Positions 34,515 to 45,628 of a DNA stretch of 64,000 nt are shown here, piece after piece (positions within the stretch are counted from its first letter, which is position 1; each line of letters begins with the position of its first letter). The position numbers were made by a program, and so were the translations under genes. A model generated the notes under the pieces. That model searched no databases and had not been told where the DNA came from. It worked only from the letters and a program-made list of their open reading frames with translations. The stretch lies in NCBI GenBank assembly GCA_963969495.1, contig OZ018321.1:109326333-109390332 (forward strand), written 5' to 3'. This DNA comes from Ceratothoa steindachneri (Eukaryota > Arthropoda > Malacostraca > Isopoda > Cymothoidae).

Positions 34515-35260
34515 CCTGTGTCTATCTGTTGCATGTCTTACAACCATATTAAAACCGTTTACATGATCCTTAAGTAAATCCCTTAGATACACTGGCCTAC
34601 CCTTATTCATGGCAAGATAGGTCAGTGTACATATCTTTAATATAATTTTAGGTAAACATTATGATCAGCGGCGCGAATGATGGGACGTAAACTATTTCAT
34701 CTGTGTTCCAATATGTTTTACCTTATTGGAGTAAATTTAATGGGACTGCTCATGGGGGGGGGATCCCCCTACAATGATTAATCAATTGGTGAGGGGTCTT
34801 GAGGGGCACATCCCCACAGTATATAATCAAAATTGTTTCTAGAATAATGTCCTAACGTTTTTATTTAAACGTCCATGAATATGCATGCATGGGTGAATGA
34901 AACATATACGCAAAAACCCCCAAACTTTTTCAGGCGCGCCGCCAATCTTCATGTTTACCTAATTCTAGCCCTAATAGGGAGCCAATGAAGATCGATCAGT
35001 ACTGGAGTGATCCTATCATATGGAGAGATTTAATTGATATTTATGTTGATTATAAAAAATTGAATTGCAGTAATCAACTCTATTTATGACAAAATTATGC
35101 ATTAACATTTTCACAGAATTTTGATCTAGGTACTTCTTTACAAAACCAATGTTTCTTAAGTGATAATTAGCGATTTTAGAAACTTTATTAATATGAATAT
35201 CAAATGTTAAATGTCTATCAATGATTACCAATGTCTTTCACACTGTCAGTTATTTTTACC
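34515..35260 (-). pseudogene. L2-like ORF2 fragment split by MITE-A copy 3
   Basis: Right of the MITE the minus strand reads RHLTFDIHINKVSKIANYHL, then RVDYCNSIFYN, then a stop and RITPVLIDLHWLPIRAR. Left of the MITE it resumes at KICTLTYLAMNKGRPVYLRD and runs to about 34510. Together these are the C-terminal third of an L2-type protein. The break coincides with the MITE and its 8-bp duplication. Confidence 0.75.
34651..34959. mobile_element. MITE-A copy 3
   Basis: 309 bp. The left end GGTAAACATTATGATCAGCG and the inverted right end GGTAAACATGAAGATTGGCG are related inverted repeats. The flanks TAATTTTA (34643-34650) and TAATTCTA (34960-34967) match at 7 of 8 positions. The interior shares the MITE-A body and the CAGTATATAATC core. 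It confirms the 8-bp target duplication seen for copy 2. Confidence 0.88.
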
Positions 35261-35339
35261 TTAGTACTGTTTACTCACCTAGTAGCGCCACTCTTTATAA
35301 AACGAGGCACTGACAGATCAGCCCAGTATTGCCTGCAAT

Positions 35340-35527
35340 GACACGCCAGAACAGAATTTGAAATAGAAGTAAGGTAGAAAAGCTACAGGGCCGATATTAT
35401 GTGTCATTGAAGGAGTTGGGCTCTGTTGTATGAAAAGATGAGGCCCAAGAAAATTAGTTAGCTTGGACTTGAAGGAGTTAATTGAAGAGCCCTCAACAAC
35501 TTCAGAAGGAAGAGAGTTCCAAGTAGG
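35340..35527 (-). pseudogene. CR1-like ORF2 C-terminal fragment
   Basis: The minus strand reads TWNSLPSEVVEGSSINSFKS and KLTNFLGPH, the usual last segment of CR1-like proteins, then further open sequence to about 35340. It is cut at 35527, where element E begins. Confidence 0.65.
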
Positions 35528-36829
35528 TGATTTGCTTTCCTGGCCGCCGTGATGATGGGACTCAGCGCCCCATCAGCCCCCACCTTAGCCTCTTCTTCCT
35601 TCAGACAGCCTGTGTTTCTCCCCTACTCCCTCACTTCCCCTACAACCTCTCACTTCACAGAGTAGATGCTGACCTTCTCAGCCAACTATACCGGATCGAG
35701 GCTGAGGGGGGGTGGGACAATGATCCCTAACCCCTGAGCTCCGGTTTGGGATGGTGGGTTTTTAAACCCCTGTTTCATCTCCACCCATACCTTCCTCACA
35801 TCCCCTTTCCTTCTCACTTCACACACTATCATTTTTATGCCGTGACCAAGGTGGAGATGCCATGCTGAAGGGCTGCCAGGTACGCACCCCTTGCAAAGTG
35901 TGCTACTGCGAGGGGTGATTAGCGTCTGCATCCTGTAAACAAATTAGGGTCACCATGCCTCATCCGCTGTCGAAGCTGCCCAAGGGCAGCGACACAGGAT
36001 AAAAATGGAGGTCCACCCCCTCTCGTGCTCTCGCAGGGGACCCTCCAAATCTCTTTAACTGGAGAGGAGGCTTACTCCTCTCCTTCGCCTACAAGTGTAG
36101 GGGACTCCCTGGTAGGAGTGCCTAGATAGGCCAACTTCCTTAAGGGGGCAAAGGATGGCAGGTCCTGTCATTCAGTGCCCACTAATGTTTGCAATTGTGT
36201 GTGCAGAATCTAAAAGGGGTCACTGTACGTGCTCCCCTTGCTTCTGTGACTGGTGCCGGCTGAAGACTATACAAATGGTTCCTTGAATGGGATCCCTGAT
36301 GTCTTTGGGGGAGGGGAGAGAAGTGAGTTCATTCTCCACCTTCCTCTCCTAAAAAGAAAAAAACAAGAAAAAGACTCTGGGTTCCTCTCCATCCACAGGG
36401 GGCTGCTGGGATGGATGGGTCTGGGTCTGGCCCCTCTGTCCCCCCGGGCATAGAACCCCTGACTAAGAGTGAGCTAAGTAGAGCCTCAATTACATCGGGG
36501 CCCCTCATTCAGAGACTACCCGGCATTTTCATGCCTGCTGGTTTCAAATGCTTCCTGGTTATTCGCTACACTGATGGCAGCATGTTGTCTAAGGGCAACA
36601 TGATCCATTAGAGGAGAGTTTTAGCTAGTGTGATTGGTAGAGAGCTAAAGGTGACAAGTTTCTCGGACGGGGGAGCCTTTTGGCGAATGCGTCAAATCCC
36701 TCCAAGCTCCATGATTAGTGCCCTTGGACACTTGATGGCACACCTCTGAGTGTGATGCCACACTTTACCATGAACTTTGTGAAAGGAGTAGTTTATGTCA
36801 GGGAACTCGTGGACTATTCCATAGAGGAC
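35528..36829 (+). mobile_element. Element E, diverged 5' part (5'UTR and ORF1 start)
   Basis: This segment aligns along its length with 60090-61910. Shared landmarks are CTGGCCGCCGTG at the left, the start context GTCACCATGCC (35951 here, 60574 there), and ORF1 residues SGPLIQRLPG and MPAGFKCFLVIR (EPAGFKRFLVIR in the other copy). ORF1 is interrupted by stops and frameshifts. The match ends abruptly at about 36829, where DNA linked to the Gypsy element begins. Confidence 0.85.
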
Positions 36830-36925
36830 ATTGTAGCGAGATCCATACTATCACATTCAATCTCATCATCATGCACTTTACCTCTCTCTCTACACAGTTC
36901 ATACACTGGATGACTCACCAGGTAG

Positions 36926-37956
36926 TCAGGAGGTTCTCTCCATCTCCTTAACTGACTGATGAGCCCGCACTCTCTCAGTCATACCATCATTCAAACTCTC
37001 TAAAACATACGTCACCCCATTTTCCCAAACTCTCACAACTCTATAAGGTCCATCAAACTTCTCACTCATCTTTGACACATTCAACCTAGCCTTCACTTCT
37101 TTCACCTTCAATACTTTCGCACCCAATTCAAATGAATGGAACCTTTCATGTGCCTCACGCCATACACTCTGCTCACTTTCACTCAAATGAAACCTATCTT
37201 TCACTCGCCTTTCAAAATTCATCACAAACTGACATGGGGACATTCCAGTTGCACTATTATGCACAGTTGAATTATACGCCCACAACACTCTCCTCAAACA
37301 TACATCCCAGTCATTCACTGTCATACTCATCATTTTCAACATCTCACACAAGGTTCTTATAGTACGTTCAGCCAATCCATTTGAAGACGGTACATACGGA
37401 GTTGTTCTCACATGCTCCACACCATTCTCTCTCAACATTTTCTCAAACACTTCTCCTACAAATTCAGGCCATTATCACTCAGACATCTTCTAGGCTTCCA
37501 TACACACATAGGAAATAACATCTGCTCAACCACACGCGCAACAGTCACACTCCTTTTATCTCTCACAGGCGCTGCATACACAAACTTACTTTTATGATCA
37601 ACCATAACAACCATACCAACATTCCCAGCACTCGTATGCGGCAAAGACACACAATCAATCACTATCAATTCAAACGGTTCTTTCGCATCAACTTTCAACA
37701 TCGGTGGTTTCACTTGCACACCTTGCACCTTTCGCTTCTGACACCTTTCACACGTAGTTGCAACATCATTCACGACAGTTCTCAGAAACGGATGGAACAC
37801 ACGCTCCTTCATACACTCCCACAGCCTAAACTTGCCCATATGCCCATAATTATCATGCACAACCTTCACCAGACCAATCATACCAACCAAGGACATCATA
37901 GGTACATACATATCATCACCACACTTCATATGCCTCACAAAATATACAATATCCAT
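36926..37956 (-). pseudogene. Gypsy integrase
   Basis: The integrase inserts the cDNA into the genome. The N-terminal zinc-binding region has HDNYGH and later CERCQKRK (HHCC type). The core shows LIVIDCVSLP (first Asp), LSDNG (second Asp) and SSNGLAERTIRTL (Glu), so the DDE triad is intact. The C-terminal region GPYRVVRVWENGVTYVLE followed by VRAHQS matches the GPY/F module of Ty3/Gypsy integrases. A one-base loss just after LSDNG, near 37453, splits the gene into 37456-37956 and 36926-37450. No chromodomain is visible after the GPY/F module. Confidence 0.92.
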
Positions 37957-38621
37957 ACAAACAACAAAATCCTTAGCATACTTTTAAAATCACTTAAACA
38001 CTCAGGCCATTCATTCAAATCAACACACGTCATTACACACCTCTTCAACTCACTAACAAAAGGACACATCTCTTGCATCTCTAGAATATCATCATCACAT
38101 AAAATCTCATTCTTATCATCCATGACCAATTCAATCATACCGTAAAACTTGACAACATTCTTTGCACGCTCATTCAACCTCATCACCTTACATTCGCCTT
38201 TTATAAGACAATCCTTATCAGCATCCAAAGACAAATCATTCAATCTCATAAAGTCTACACCAAGCAAGAAACAACACAGCATTTGCTCATCTTTCAGAAT
38301 CATAAAGTCATGCTTCACATTCACACCATTACCCAAACTCACTTTCAGACTAACCTGTTCCCATGCCACTATCATGCCATTCCCTAATCCACTTATCTGT
38401 AACTTCACAGGTTTATGCTCGCAACATCTAAACTCATCATACTTACTCAGAATCCTCTCATTCACTAAAGACACTTGCGCTCCAGTATCAATCAAACCAC
38501 AGAAAAACCTTTCACCAACTTTCACTCTGGCTTCCATCATATCATGTCCACCATGTTCGCAATACACAAAAGGAACAAGCACACCAACATCAGCACTGAT
38601 ATCCACATTGTCATCAACTCC
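37935..38621 (-). pseudogene. Second retropepsin-like domain between RNase H and integrase
   Basis: The domain lies upstream of the integrase zinc domain and downstream of RNase H. It has the aspartic-protease signature FCGLIDTGAQVSLVNERI (Asp codon 38487-38489), a glycine turn LQISGLGNGM, and the second signature FLLGVDFMRL about 85 residues later. These are the elements of a retropepsin fold. The element already has a protease in the usual place (DSGC at 42688), so this is a second copy. The residues that follow are acidic and Cys-containing up to a stop at 37935, which overlaps the start of the integrase frame; a frameshift probably separates them. It could be an active protease, a substrate-binding relic or a structural domain; function is not inferable. 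Confidence 0.8.
38609..38621 (+). repeat. 13-bp target-site duplication, left copy
   Basis: TGTCATCAACTCC occurs here and at 40009-40021, exactly flanking the non-LTR insertion. Confidence 0.97.
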
Positions 38622-38623
38622 GG

Positions 38624-39748
38624 CGCCTCCCTCAGTCGCCAACAGCTCTCACTGCATCCGCAGCTGATCTCGATGGTGCCTATGCCGCCGAGAGACGCCA
38701 GTCATACCCTAAGCCCTTTGGGTTTAGGGCCAGGAAACTCCTTCGAGAGGTAGATATAGCTCTCGGGCCGGTGGCGCCCCTGGTTCTGCCCAGGACGCCA
38801 CCCTGGAGGGTACCACATTTGGCTATTTGTCGCCACGCCTCTGCTCCCAAAGCTTGTACTGCGCCGGGAGTATTGCGTTCGACCTTTTTGGAGCACACAT
38901 CGTGTCACGCTGGTACCGTGCCAGTGTATACGGATGGCTCCAAGTCCCAAGAGGGGGTTGGCTTCCACGCTGTATCCCCTCTGTTTGAAGTCAGCGGGGC
39001 TCTACCAGGCGCTGCGTCTGTCTTCACGGCCGAGCTGGTGGCAATACACCACTCGGTACGGGAGATTACGCGACGTGCCCGGTTCGGAGACCGGATTGTG
39101 ATCTATAGCGACTCACAAAGCGCCCTGAGTGCTCTCGGGGCATTGGAATCTCCGCATCCCCTGGTTGGCGATATCCGTGACGCCACGGTTTTGGCGAGCC
39201 GGGCAGATGTCGAGATTATCTTCTGCTGGGTTCCTGGACATGTAGGAATTGCGGGGAATGAGGGCGCCAAAGAGTCCGCGAGGACTCTGCGACCGGACCA
39301 GCGTTTCGCTCTTCCTCACACTGACTACATGGCAGGAATACGGGCAGCTCTTCGGACTGCTTGGCAAAGAAGATGGGAGACGGTCGAAGGGAACTTAAAG
39401 TTGCGTGCCATTGCGCCGCGACTGTTCCCATGGACCTATCCCCCAATGCCGCGGCGGCTTCAGGTTGCTTTCTGTCGTCTCCGAATCGGACACACTCTTG
39501 TGATGCATCGCTATCTGATGGAGCGCTCGCCTGCGCCCTATTGCAACGACTGCGTCGTCCCCCAGACTGTTCGGCACATTCTTGTCGAATTTCCCAGTCT
39601 GGGTGATCTTCGCGCACGATACCTGTCCCAGTACCGGGATGGGCGGGGTCGCTACCGCCTGTCCCTTGTGCTCGGGACAGATTCGTGCACATTGACTTGT
39701 GGACTTGTTGACTTCTTGGGGGAGGCCGGCCTTCTCCCTATTATTTAA
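38624..39748 (+). pseudogene. Non-LTR ORF2 C-terminal part with RNase H, open
   Basis: The frame is open from the truncated 5' end to TAA at 39746-39748, about 374 codons, with no stop or frameshift and no early ATG. RNase H motifs are seen: VPVYTDGSKSQEG (Asp), FTAELVAIHHSV (Glu), IYSDSQSALSAL (Asp) and WVPGHVGIAGNEGAK. The RNase H would remove RNA from the hybrid during retrotransposition. A C-terminal zinc-like motif CNDCVVPQTVRHILVEF follows. The upstream endonuclease and RT are lost by truncation. Its openness fits a recent insertion. Confidence 0.93.
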
Positions 39749-39759
39749 GCAAGGTTTGT

Positions 39760-40008
39760 TTGTTTTTTTTGTTTTTTTGCATTTGTTTTTTTCTTTTGTT
39801 TGTTTTTTCCTTTAGTTGCACGCTCCTCCGCCGGGGGGACCTCTCCCCGACGCACCAGCTTGCTTCCTTTCCCCCTTTTGGGGTGTTGTGTTTTTTTTTC
39901 TCTCTTTAATTTTATTTTAAAGTAGCCTAGAACTAGGCCAGTTTTAATACGGCAACTAATGCCCAAGTAGGCAGTCGCCAGATGAGCTCTTAAAAAAAAA
40001 AAAAAAAA
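39760..40008 (+). other. 3'UTR and poly-A tail of the inserted retroelement
   Basis: T-rich 3' untranslated DNA follows the RNase H stop and ends in 17 A residues directly before the right target duplication. Confidence 0.9.
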
Positions 40009-40021
40009 TGTCATCAACTCC
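40009..40021 (+). repeat. 13-bp target-site duplication, right copy
   Basis: TGTCATCAACTCC, identical to 38609-38621. Confidence 0.97.
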
Positions 40022-40480
40022 CATATCATCACTCACCACACACTCATCTTCATCCAGACAATCATTCTTCTCTCTCATATATAAACACTTTTCAATCACC
40101 CAATTGTAGTACACACCGCTCAAACATTGCAGATGTACCACATTAGGATTCAAACCCTTCATCTTTTCATCTTTGTACACAATCAGCCTCTCACCACCAA
40201 AGTGCACATAAACAATCACTCCATACAAACGACTCACTACAATCAACACTTCCTGAAATGGTGGGACCCCTTGCATACACATCGCTCTCAATTCTTTCAT
40301 GAAGTTCTGCACCCTCGCCATACCAATGCTTTCAGGCTTCCTACATACTTCATTCATTTCCTCCTTCCTTAAGTCATCCACACTATCAGCACTCTCACAT
40401 CTTCTCCATCACTCATCAAATCTTGCAAACCATTCCATACACTCAAAAAAGGAATCACCACCACCCTTACTCTCTTTTCC
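40022..40480 (-). pseudogene. OTU-like protease region in Gypsy pol
   Basis: After the RNase H the minus strand reads GGGDSFFECMEWFARFDE, then a TGA, then a helical stretch, MQGVPPFQEVLIVVSRLYGV, and finally NPNVVHLQCLSGVYYNWV. This follows the OTU cysteine-protease layout: a D-x-C-[LF]-F helix start, a central stretch before a beta strand with I-x-V, and a terminal strand with [GxxHYN]. Seen: the position of the catalytic Cys is Ser (codon 40451-40453) and that of the catalytic His is Tyr (40109-40111). Each is one base change from Cys or His. Inference: a decayed, or never catalytic, OTU domain. Alternative: chance similarity in an unnamed linker. Confidence 0.5.
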
Positions 40481-41190
40481 ATTCATAATCCCTTTCGGCA
40501 AATACTCAGGATCACTCACTCCACACACATCTTCATCATTTGTACCAGGATACCTTGACATCAAATCAGCCACTCCATTCTGTTCACCAGGCACATACTC
40601 AATCACATAGTCAAATCTTCCAAAGTCCTTGCAATCCTACTATCAGCCCACTTCATACGCTGCAGATACACAAGAGGTTGATGATCTGTTTTGATCACAA
40701 ACCTCACACCATACAAAAACGGACGCAACACTTTCAAGCAATACCTTATCGCAGCCAACTCTCGCTCCACAGTCGAAAACTTTCGTTCTGCAACATTCAT
40801 AGCCTTGGATACATACCCAATTATTCGCCTGAAATTCTCTCCATTCAAACGCTGCTCTTGCATCAGAAAACCTCCCATACAATACCCACTCGCATCTGTA
40901 TACAATTCAAGCATTTTAGCATTCACACTATAATCTGGGTAAGCCAATTCAACATCTTCAGCCGCTGCCTCTTTCAGTTTCTCATACGCCTCATTCATCT
41001 TATCATTCCACCTGACAACCGTACTACCTTTCTTGCCCATCCACTCAGTCAGAGGCTTACTCACACCAGAACAATCATGTATAAACTTTGGCTGGAACTT
41101 AATCAAACCCCAAAACGATTTAAGTTGCTTCACAGTCACCGGTTTCAGAAACATTCGCACATTCTCAACATACTTTGGCGACTTTTGCAA
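40409..41190 (-). pseudogene. Gypsy RNase H domain
   Basis: Begins with the RT connection region (FLKPVTVKQLKSFWGL) and contains LELYTDASGYCMGGFL (Asp), FSTVERELAAIRYCL (Glu) and VIKTDHQPLVYL (Asp), the typical Ty3/Gypsy RNase H triad. It then reads VIEYVPGEQNGVADLMSRYP, the conserved end, in a shifted frame after about 40610. A stop at 41194-41196 separates it from RT in the same frame. Confidence 0.92.
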
Positions 41191-41196
41191 CCCATT

Positions 41197-42750
41197 CTAA
41201 CTCACCATATGCCCAAGGAATTCCACTCCTTTCACAAACCATTCACACTTCGCCACTTTCACCTTCACACCAACACTCTCCAACGTTCTCAACACATCAT
41301 TCACCAATCTCATATGCTCCTCAAAAGTCTCAGTCATAATCAAAATATCATCTATAAATGCAATTACATTCTTACTTGCAAACTTACTCAACACAACATT
41401 CATTACCCGCTGCAAGGCTCCGGGAGCATTAGCCAACCCAAAACTAAGGTTCTGGAACTGATAATGCCTCTTTGCAGAAGAGAAGGCAGTTACCGGCTGG
41501 CTCTCCTCAGCAATGGGCATCTGGTAATACCCCCGTACCAGATCCAGCTTCGTAAACCACTCCATCCCATGCATACTATACACACACTCAGATACCACAC
41601 ACATCGGAAACCTTTCTTTCACAGTCCTTTCATTCACCTTTCGATAATCCACACACAGACGCAATCTTCCATCCGGCTTACGTACAGGTACAATTGGACT
41701 ATTCCATGCACTCTCACTCTCCTCAATCACCCCCAATTGCTCCAATTCCAAACACTGCTCCTCAATCTCTTCAGCAACCGGACGTGGGAAATGCCTCGGC
41801 CGCTGATAGATTGGGGAGTCCTCCTTCAGGACAATCTTGAATTCCGGGAGCTTTGCAACCCCGAAATCCAGATCACCCTTACTGAGGGCTCCCTTTCGCT
41901 CAAATATCATTCGATACACATCCTCCCTTTCATACTCAGTCAAACATCCATCCAATTTCACCATGTCCTTCACCTCATTATACATCCATTCACATGTCTT
42001 TTCATTCGCAACATTCACCCTGATATCCGTACTATCATCCATACCTACCTCATTGACAGTGGAGAGGTGGCCCAGTACATCTCCGACTTGGATTCCCCTC
42101 ACCTGCCCTTTCACACTGGGGTCTGCCTGCACACATACAAAAGGATCATTCATTCTCATCAAGCCATCAAACACACAAGCAACACGCCTTACCTTATAAC
42201 ACGCATCCTTTCCATCCAATATCACAGTGTTCTCACTCACATTCAAACTAACATCCTTACTCCAACTCACTTTAACTGACACCCTTTCACCCTTCACAAG
42301 CCTTACATTCTCCATAGCAGTCACCTCAATACCAGTAAACACACTCCTCAAAACACTACCATCTTTCCCTACATATAACTTATACACCCCATTTTTACCA
42401 ATCTTTCTCTCTATCTGATCACTCGCAGGATGTACAACCATACGATTCATTTTCATAAAATCATACCCCAAAATCACACCATACTCACTACTCACCTTAT
42501 CAATCACAGAGAATTCACATTCCTTCATCAACATACCATTCATTCGAACAGGTGACCTTATCATTCCAATCACAGGCACTCTCCTACTACCAATACCTAC
42601 CAAACTACCCTTGCACTCAGACAGGAGGGCTTTCTCGCTCACCTTGTCATATACATCTTTATACACCAAGCTCGTCTTGCACCCAGAATCTATTTAAGCC
42701 AAACACTCAATTCCATTCAATTCCACCTTCACACTCAGACACTTATACTT
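41197..42750 (-). pseudogene. Gypsy protease and reverse transcriptase
   Basis: The protease active site reads IDSGCKTSLVYKDVY (Asp codon 42688-42690), with VILGYDFMKMNRM further on as the second signature. A TAA at 42694-42696 lies just before the DSG motif. The RT has SPIYQRPRHFPRPV, WNSPIVPVRKPDGRLRLCVD, KLDLVRGYYQMPI, FGLANAPGALQRVM and the catalytic AFIDDILI (about 41347-41352), then FLGHMVS. All three RT aspartates are present. The frame from 42669 to 41197 is otherwise open for 490 codons, making this the best-preserved part of the element. Confidence 0.93.
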
Positions 42751-42858
42751 CCTACCAGACAGCACTTTCACACTACACAGACTTACCAACACATTACTCA
42801 CACTCATGCACCCAGAGGATACTTCAGCAGGTACCCTCTTACAACTCAGTTTCCCTCT

Positions 42859-44564
42859 TCAGAATTTCCATTCATACCTTGCGCTCTGTCTAATCCAACA
42901 CTTTTCACTTGAATGTCCTTTCATCGCACAATAGCTACATACATTCCTCTGGTCACGACGCATCCTTGCATAATGACCAGCCTTTCTACAATTACCACAC
43001 GCATACTTCATACTTTCCCCAGCAGTTGGTCCACCATTCAACCTCGGACAATCTTTCTTCAAATGGCCTCTTTCTTTACACTCGAAGCATTCTTTCACAC
43101 ATTCCTAGCAATCCTTTATCATATGCCCCTTCTTAGCACACCTAAAACATGCACCAGACATCCACCTACATTCTGCCAACATATGACCTTTCCTTCCACA
43201 CTGACGACATTCCACAATCTTTCTCACACCATTCATTCTCTCGTTTGCTGGGACATACCTCGGCTTCTCTCTCATATATCCGTTCCCACGCTTGAAATTC
43301 ATCTGCCCCCTTCCATTTGACCACCCTCCATTTACCCATCCATTCTGCCGGCCCAGGAAGCTCGACATTACTCCAGCTGGTGCAGCCGTCAGGGCATCCC
43401 TGTAGCTGACAAACTGCTGGGGTGGAGGAAAGCTCCTAGGCTTCTTACCTCCAATATTCACACTGTACCATCCATCCTCTTCTAGATCGTTTTCATCATC
43501 AAATCGTCCATCTTCCAACAGTTCCAACACATCCTCCCACATCAACCGTTCACCTGTTAGTCTCACTCTCTCCTTTCTCTTTCCACTCAGCCATTCTCTC
43601 ACCTTTCGTGGGTTCGTGTCCAAAAACTTCCTCATCATTGGTTTACATTCATTCACTCCATCATCGCCATACCTCCTTCTTGTCTACTCTCAAGCCTATG
43701 TGCATACATATTCACCCCGTCGTTCTTACCCATACGCGCCTTCTCAAATTCATTCATTCTCTTATATTTCTCCCCTTTCATTCATTTCACCTGTCCAATC
43801 ATCTGCTTCTTCACTACATCGTACTTTGGCTCTCCCAAACTCGTTATCACTTGAAAGAACTCCAATACTTTCCCATCCAAACAATCTCCCAGAGCACTCA
43901 CCCAGTGACCCTTGTTCTGCAGGTACTTGAGCTTGCAGTACCACTCAAAATCCCCGAAGAACTCATCCATACTCTTTCCCCCATGCAATCTAAACTTATC
44001 AATCCTAGGCACTTCCCTAATCAAAATTCCTTTTCCCACATTCAAATCACTCTCCGAAGAGCTACTCTTGGTCTCACTCATTCCAATCATATCGTCACTC
44101 TCTCCCTCATCTGAGTATGGCGAATCCACACTCTTCCCTCTCGCCTTCCTATCCTTACCATAGAACCATGCTTCCTTCCTCTTACTTTCCACCCTCTTCC
44201 ATTCACCCTCTTTCCTACCATTCACAGTATCTTCTTTTAGACTGAATCACACTGCCATCATTCCATTTAGTGGAGTCCCTTAAGTAGGAGCAGGGGTCAG
44301 GGTCGTAGGTCCTGGGGCTGGTCCAACCCCTGTCATCATATTATATAGGTCCTGCATCCGTCGGTCAGTCTGATCCTGTCGGTCTCCCATTTCCTTCTTC
44401 ATCCTATCAGTCTTTTCATTCATCCCTTTCATCTCATTCATCCCTTTCATCTCATTCTTCATTCCCTCAATCATTCCCCACAACATTTCGCATTCCTCTT
44501 CTTTCTTCCTCAACTCCAGTCTCAATCGCACTACTTCTTCATTCAAAGTTTCAGCCAAAGCCAT
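42859..44564 (-). pseudogene. Gypsy gag with coiled coil and five zinc knuckles
   Basis: The likely start is the ATG at 44562-44564 (MALAETLNEEVVRLRLE), about 110 bases from the PBS. It is followed by a Glu/Lys/Met-rich coiled-coil-like stretch with a short repeat (KGMNEMKGMNE). A capsid-like segment (IDKFRLHGGKSMDEFF, then LGDCLDGKVLEFF) lies at 43782-44020. The nucleocapsid has five CCHC knuckles: CRQCGRKGHMLAEC, CFRCAKKGHMIKDC, CFECKERGHLKKDC, CGNCRKAGHYARM (last Cys lost) and CSYCAMKGHSSEKC. In-frame stops lie at 44280, near 44250, near 43780 and at 43105; a frameshift lies between 43780 and 43656. Confidence 0.88.
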
Positions 44565-44676
44565 TGTTCCCAAGTTAGTAACAAAGGATAGGAGGAGGAA
44601 AAAATCAATCAAACTACTTTACCAATATACAGATGAACTGCAATCAACTCAAATTCCTCCGGTTTCGAGATCTCAA

Positions 44677-44695
44677 GGTCCCTATTCGGGCGCCA
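44677..44695 (-). promoter_or_regulatory. Primer-binding site, lysine tRNA type
   Basis: The minus strand reads TGGCGCCCGAATAGGGACC two bases after the LTR end. This matches the known lysine-tRNA primer-binding consensus with one difference. It fixes the LTR boundary and the element's orientation. Confidence 0.9.
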
Positions 44696-44697
44696 AA

Positions 44698-45556
44698 TGT
44701 AGCAGGCCAAAAGCAACACTAAACCCGCGTTCCAACCTTATCTTAGGATTTATGGACCTTGAGAACCCTGAGGAAGAATTGATACGATTTGATGTACAGT
44801 CCACTTTACCAAAAAAATACAGTTATAATTACAGTTTATATTTACAAACAAAATAAATAAACACCGGTGCGCATTCAAAATAAATATTCTATACAAATTG
44901 CAATTTTCCCAACCGAAAACAAAAATAAAATATGACAGGCGCAGAGAACAAATTTCAACAACCCAAACAAGGTCCACACAACAAATCAATCAAAACAACA
45001 TCCGAACAAGAAGGGGCAGGACTATCACTTGAAGGCTAGGTTGATGGTGGTAGTAGTATTTGTCCAATAAGAAGGATGGGTTCATCATCCAATGAAGGTA
45101 GGCAGTGCAGGCAATGCCCTCCGTTTCAGGGCTGGGCTTGGCGGAGTACTCGCCTTGAGGATTCCTCTCACAGTCCGCTGAAGCTTCACTCTTGAAGACA
45201 CAGGGTGCGATACTAAAAAGAGCCAGAGAAATTTTTGGTATAGCGTTTCCAAAGAAAAATCTGGTGATGGACTTTGCTATCCCTCGTTGTTAAAATTAAT
45301 GTTGAGCCTATTAGTATTTAAAAAAAAACCAATCTTACTTAGGATAATATCCCAATGCGCTGGACAAATAAATTTAACTTAACTCTGTAAATATTTACTC
45401 TTATATTTATGTTTAGAAAATTATATCTCTGAAAAGAGAGTACAATCAGTTATTATTTGTATTCCTAATAAAAAATCAGAAGGCAAATTATAACCACACA
45501 CTCACACAGGGGTAGGGAAAAATATATGTAAAAGGGAGTGGGAGAATGGCCCTACA

Positions 45557-45628
<72 letters not shown>

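Larger units (their letters stand above)
38622..40008 (+). mobile_element. Young 5'-truncated I/R1-like retroelement in Gypsy
   Basis: 1387 bp bounded by a perfect 13-bp target duplication, with a 17-base A run at the 3' end (39992-40008). Truncated 5' end, poly-A and long variable duplication are the hallmarks of target-primed reverse transcription. It interrupts the pol gene between the OTU-like region and the second retropepsin-like domain. A related, more decayed piece lies at 45640-46606. Confidence 0.97.

Noticed and set aside
34464..34610. 48-codon minus-strand frame as a CR1 gag tail
   Set aside because: Its residues continue the L2-like C-terminal frame across MITE-A copy 3, so most of it belongs to that fragment.
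36829..36925. Gypsy 3' LTR
   Set aside because: Only TGTAGC matches the LTR end; the rest does not align with either LTR, so I treat the 3' LTR as lost.
40540..42279. 579-codon plus-strand open frame
   Set aside because: It lies antisense to the Gypsy RT and RNase H, which carry all catalytic motifs. Its own sequence is His/Ser/Leu-rich low-complexity with no domain.
42552..44163. Several plus-strand frames of 80-170 codons
   Set aside because: All are antisense to gag and its zinc knuckles; composition is that of a shadow frame.
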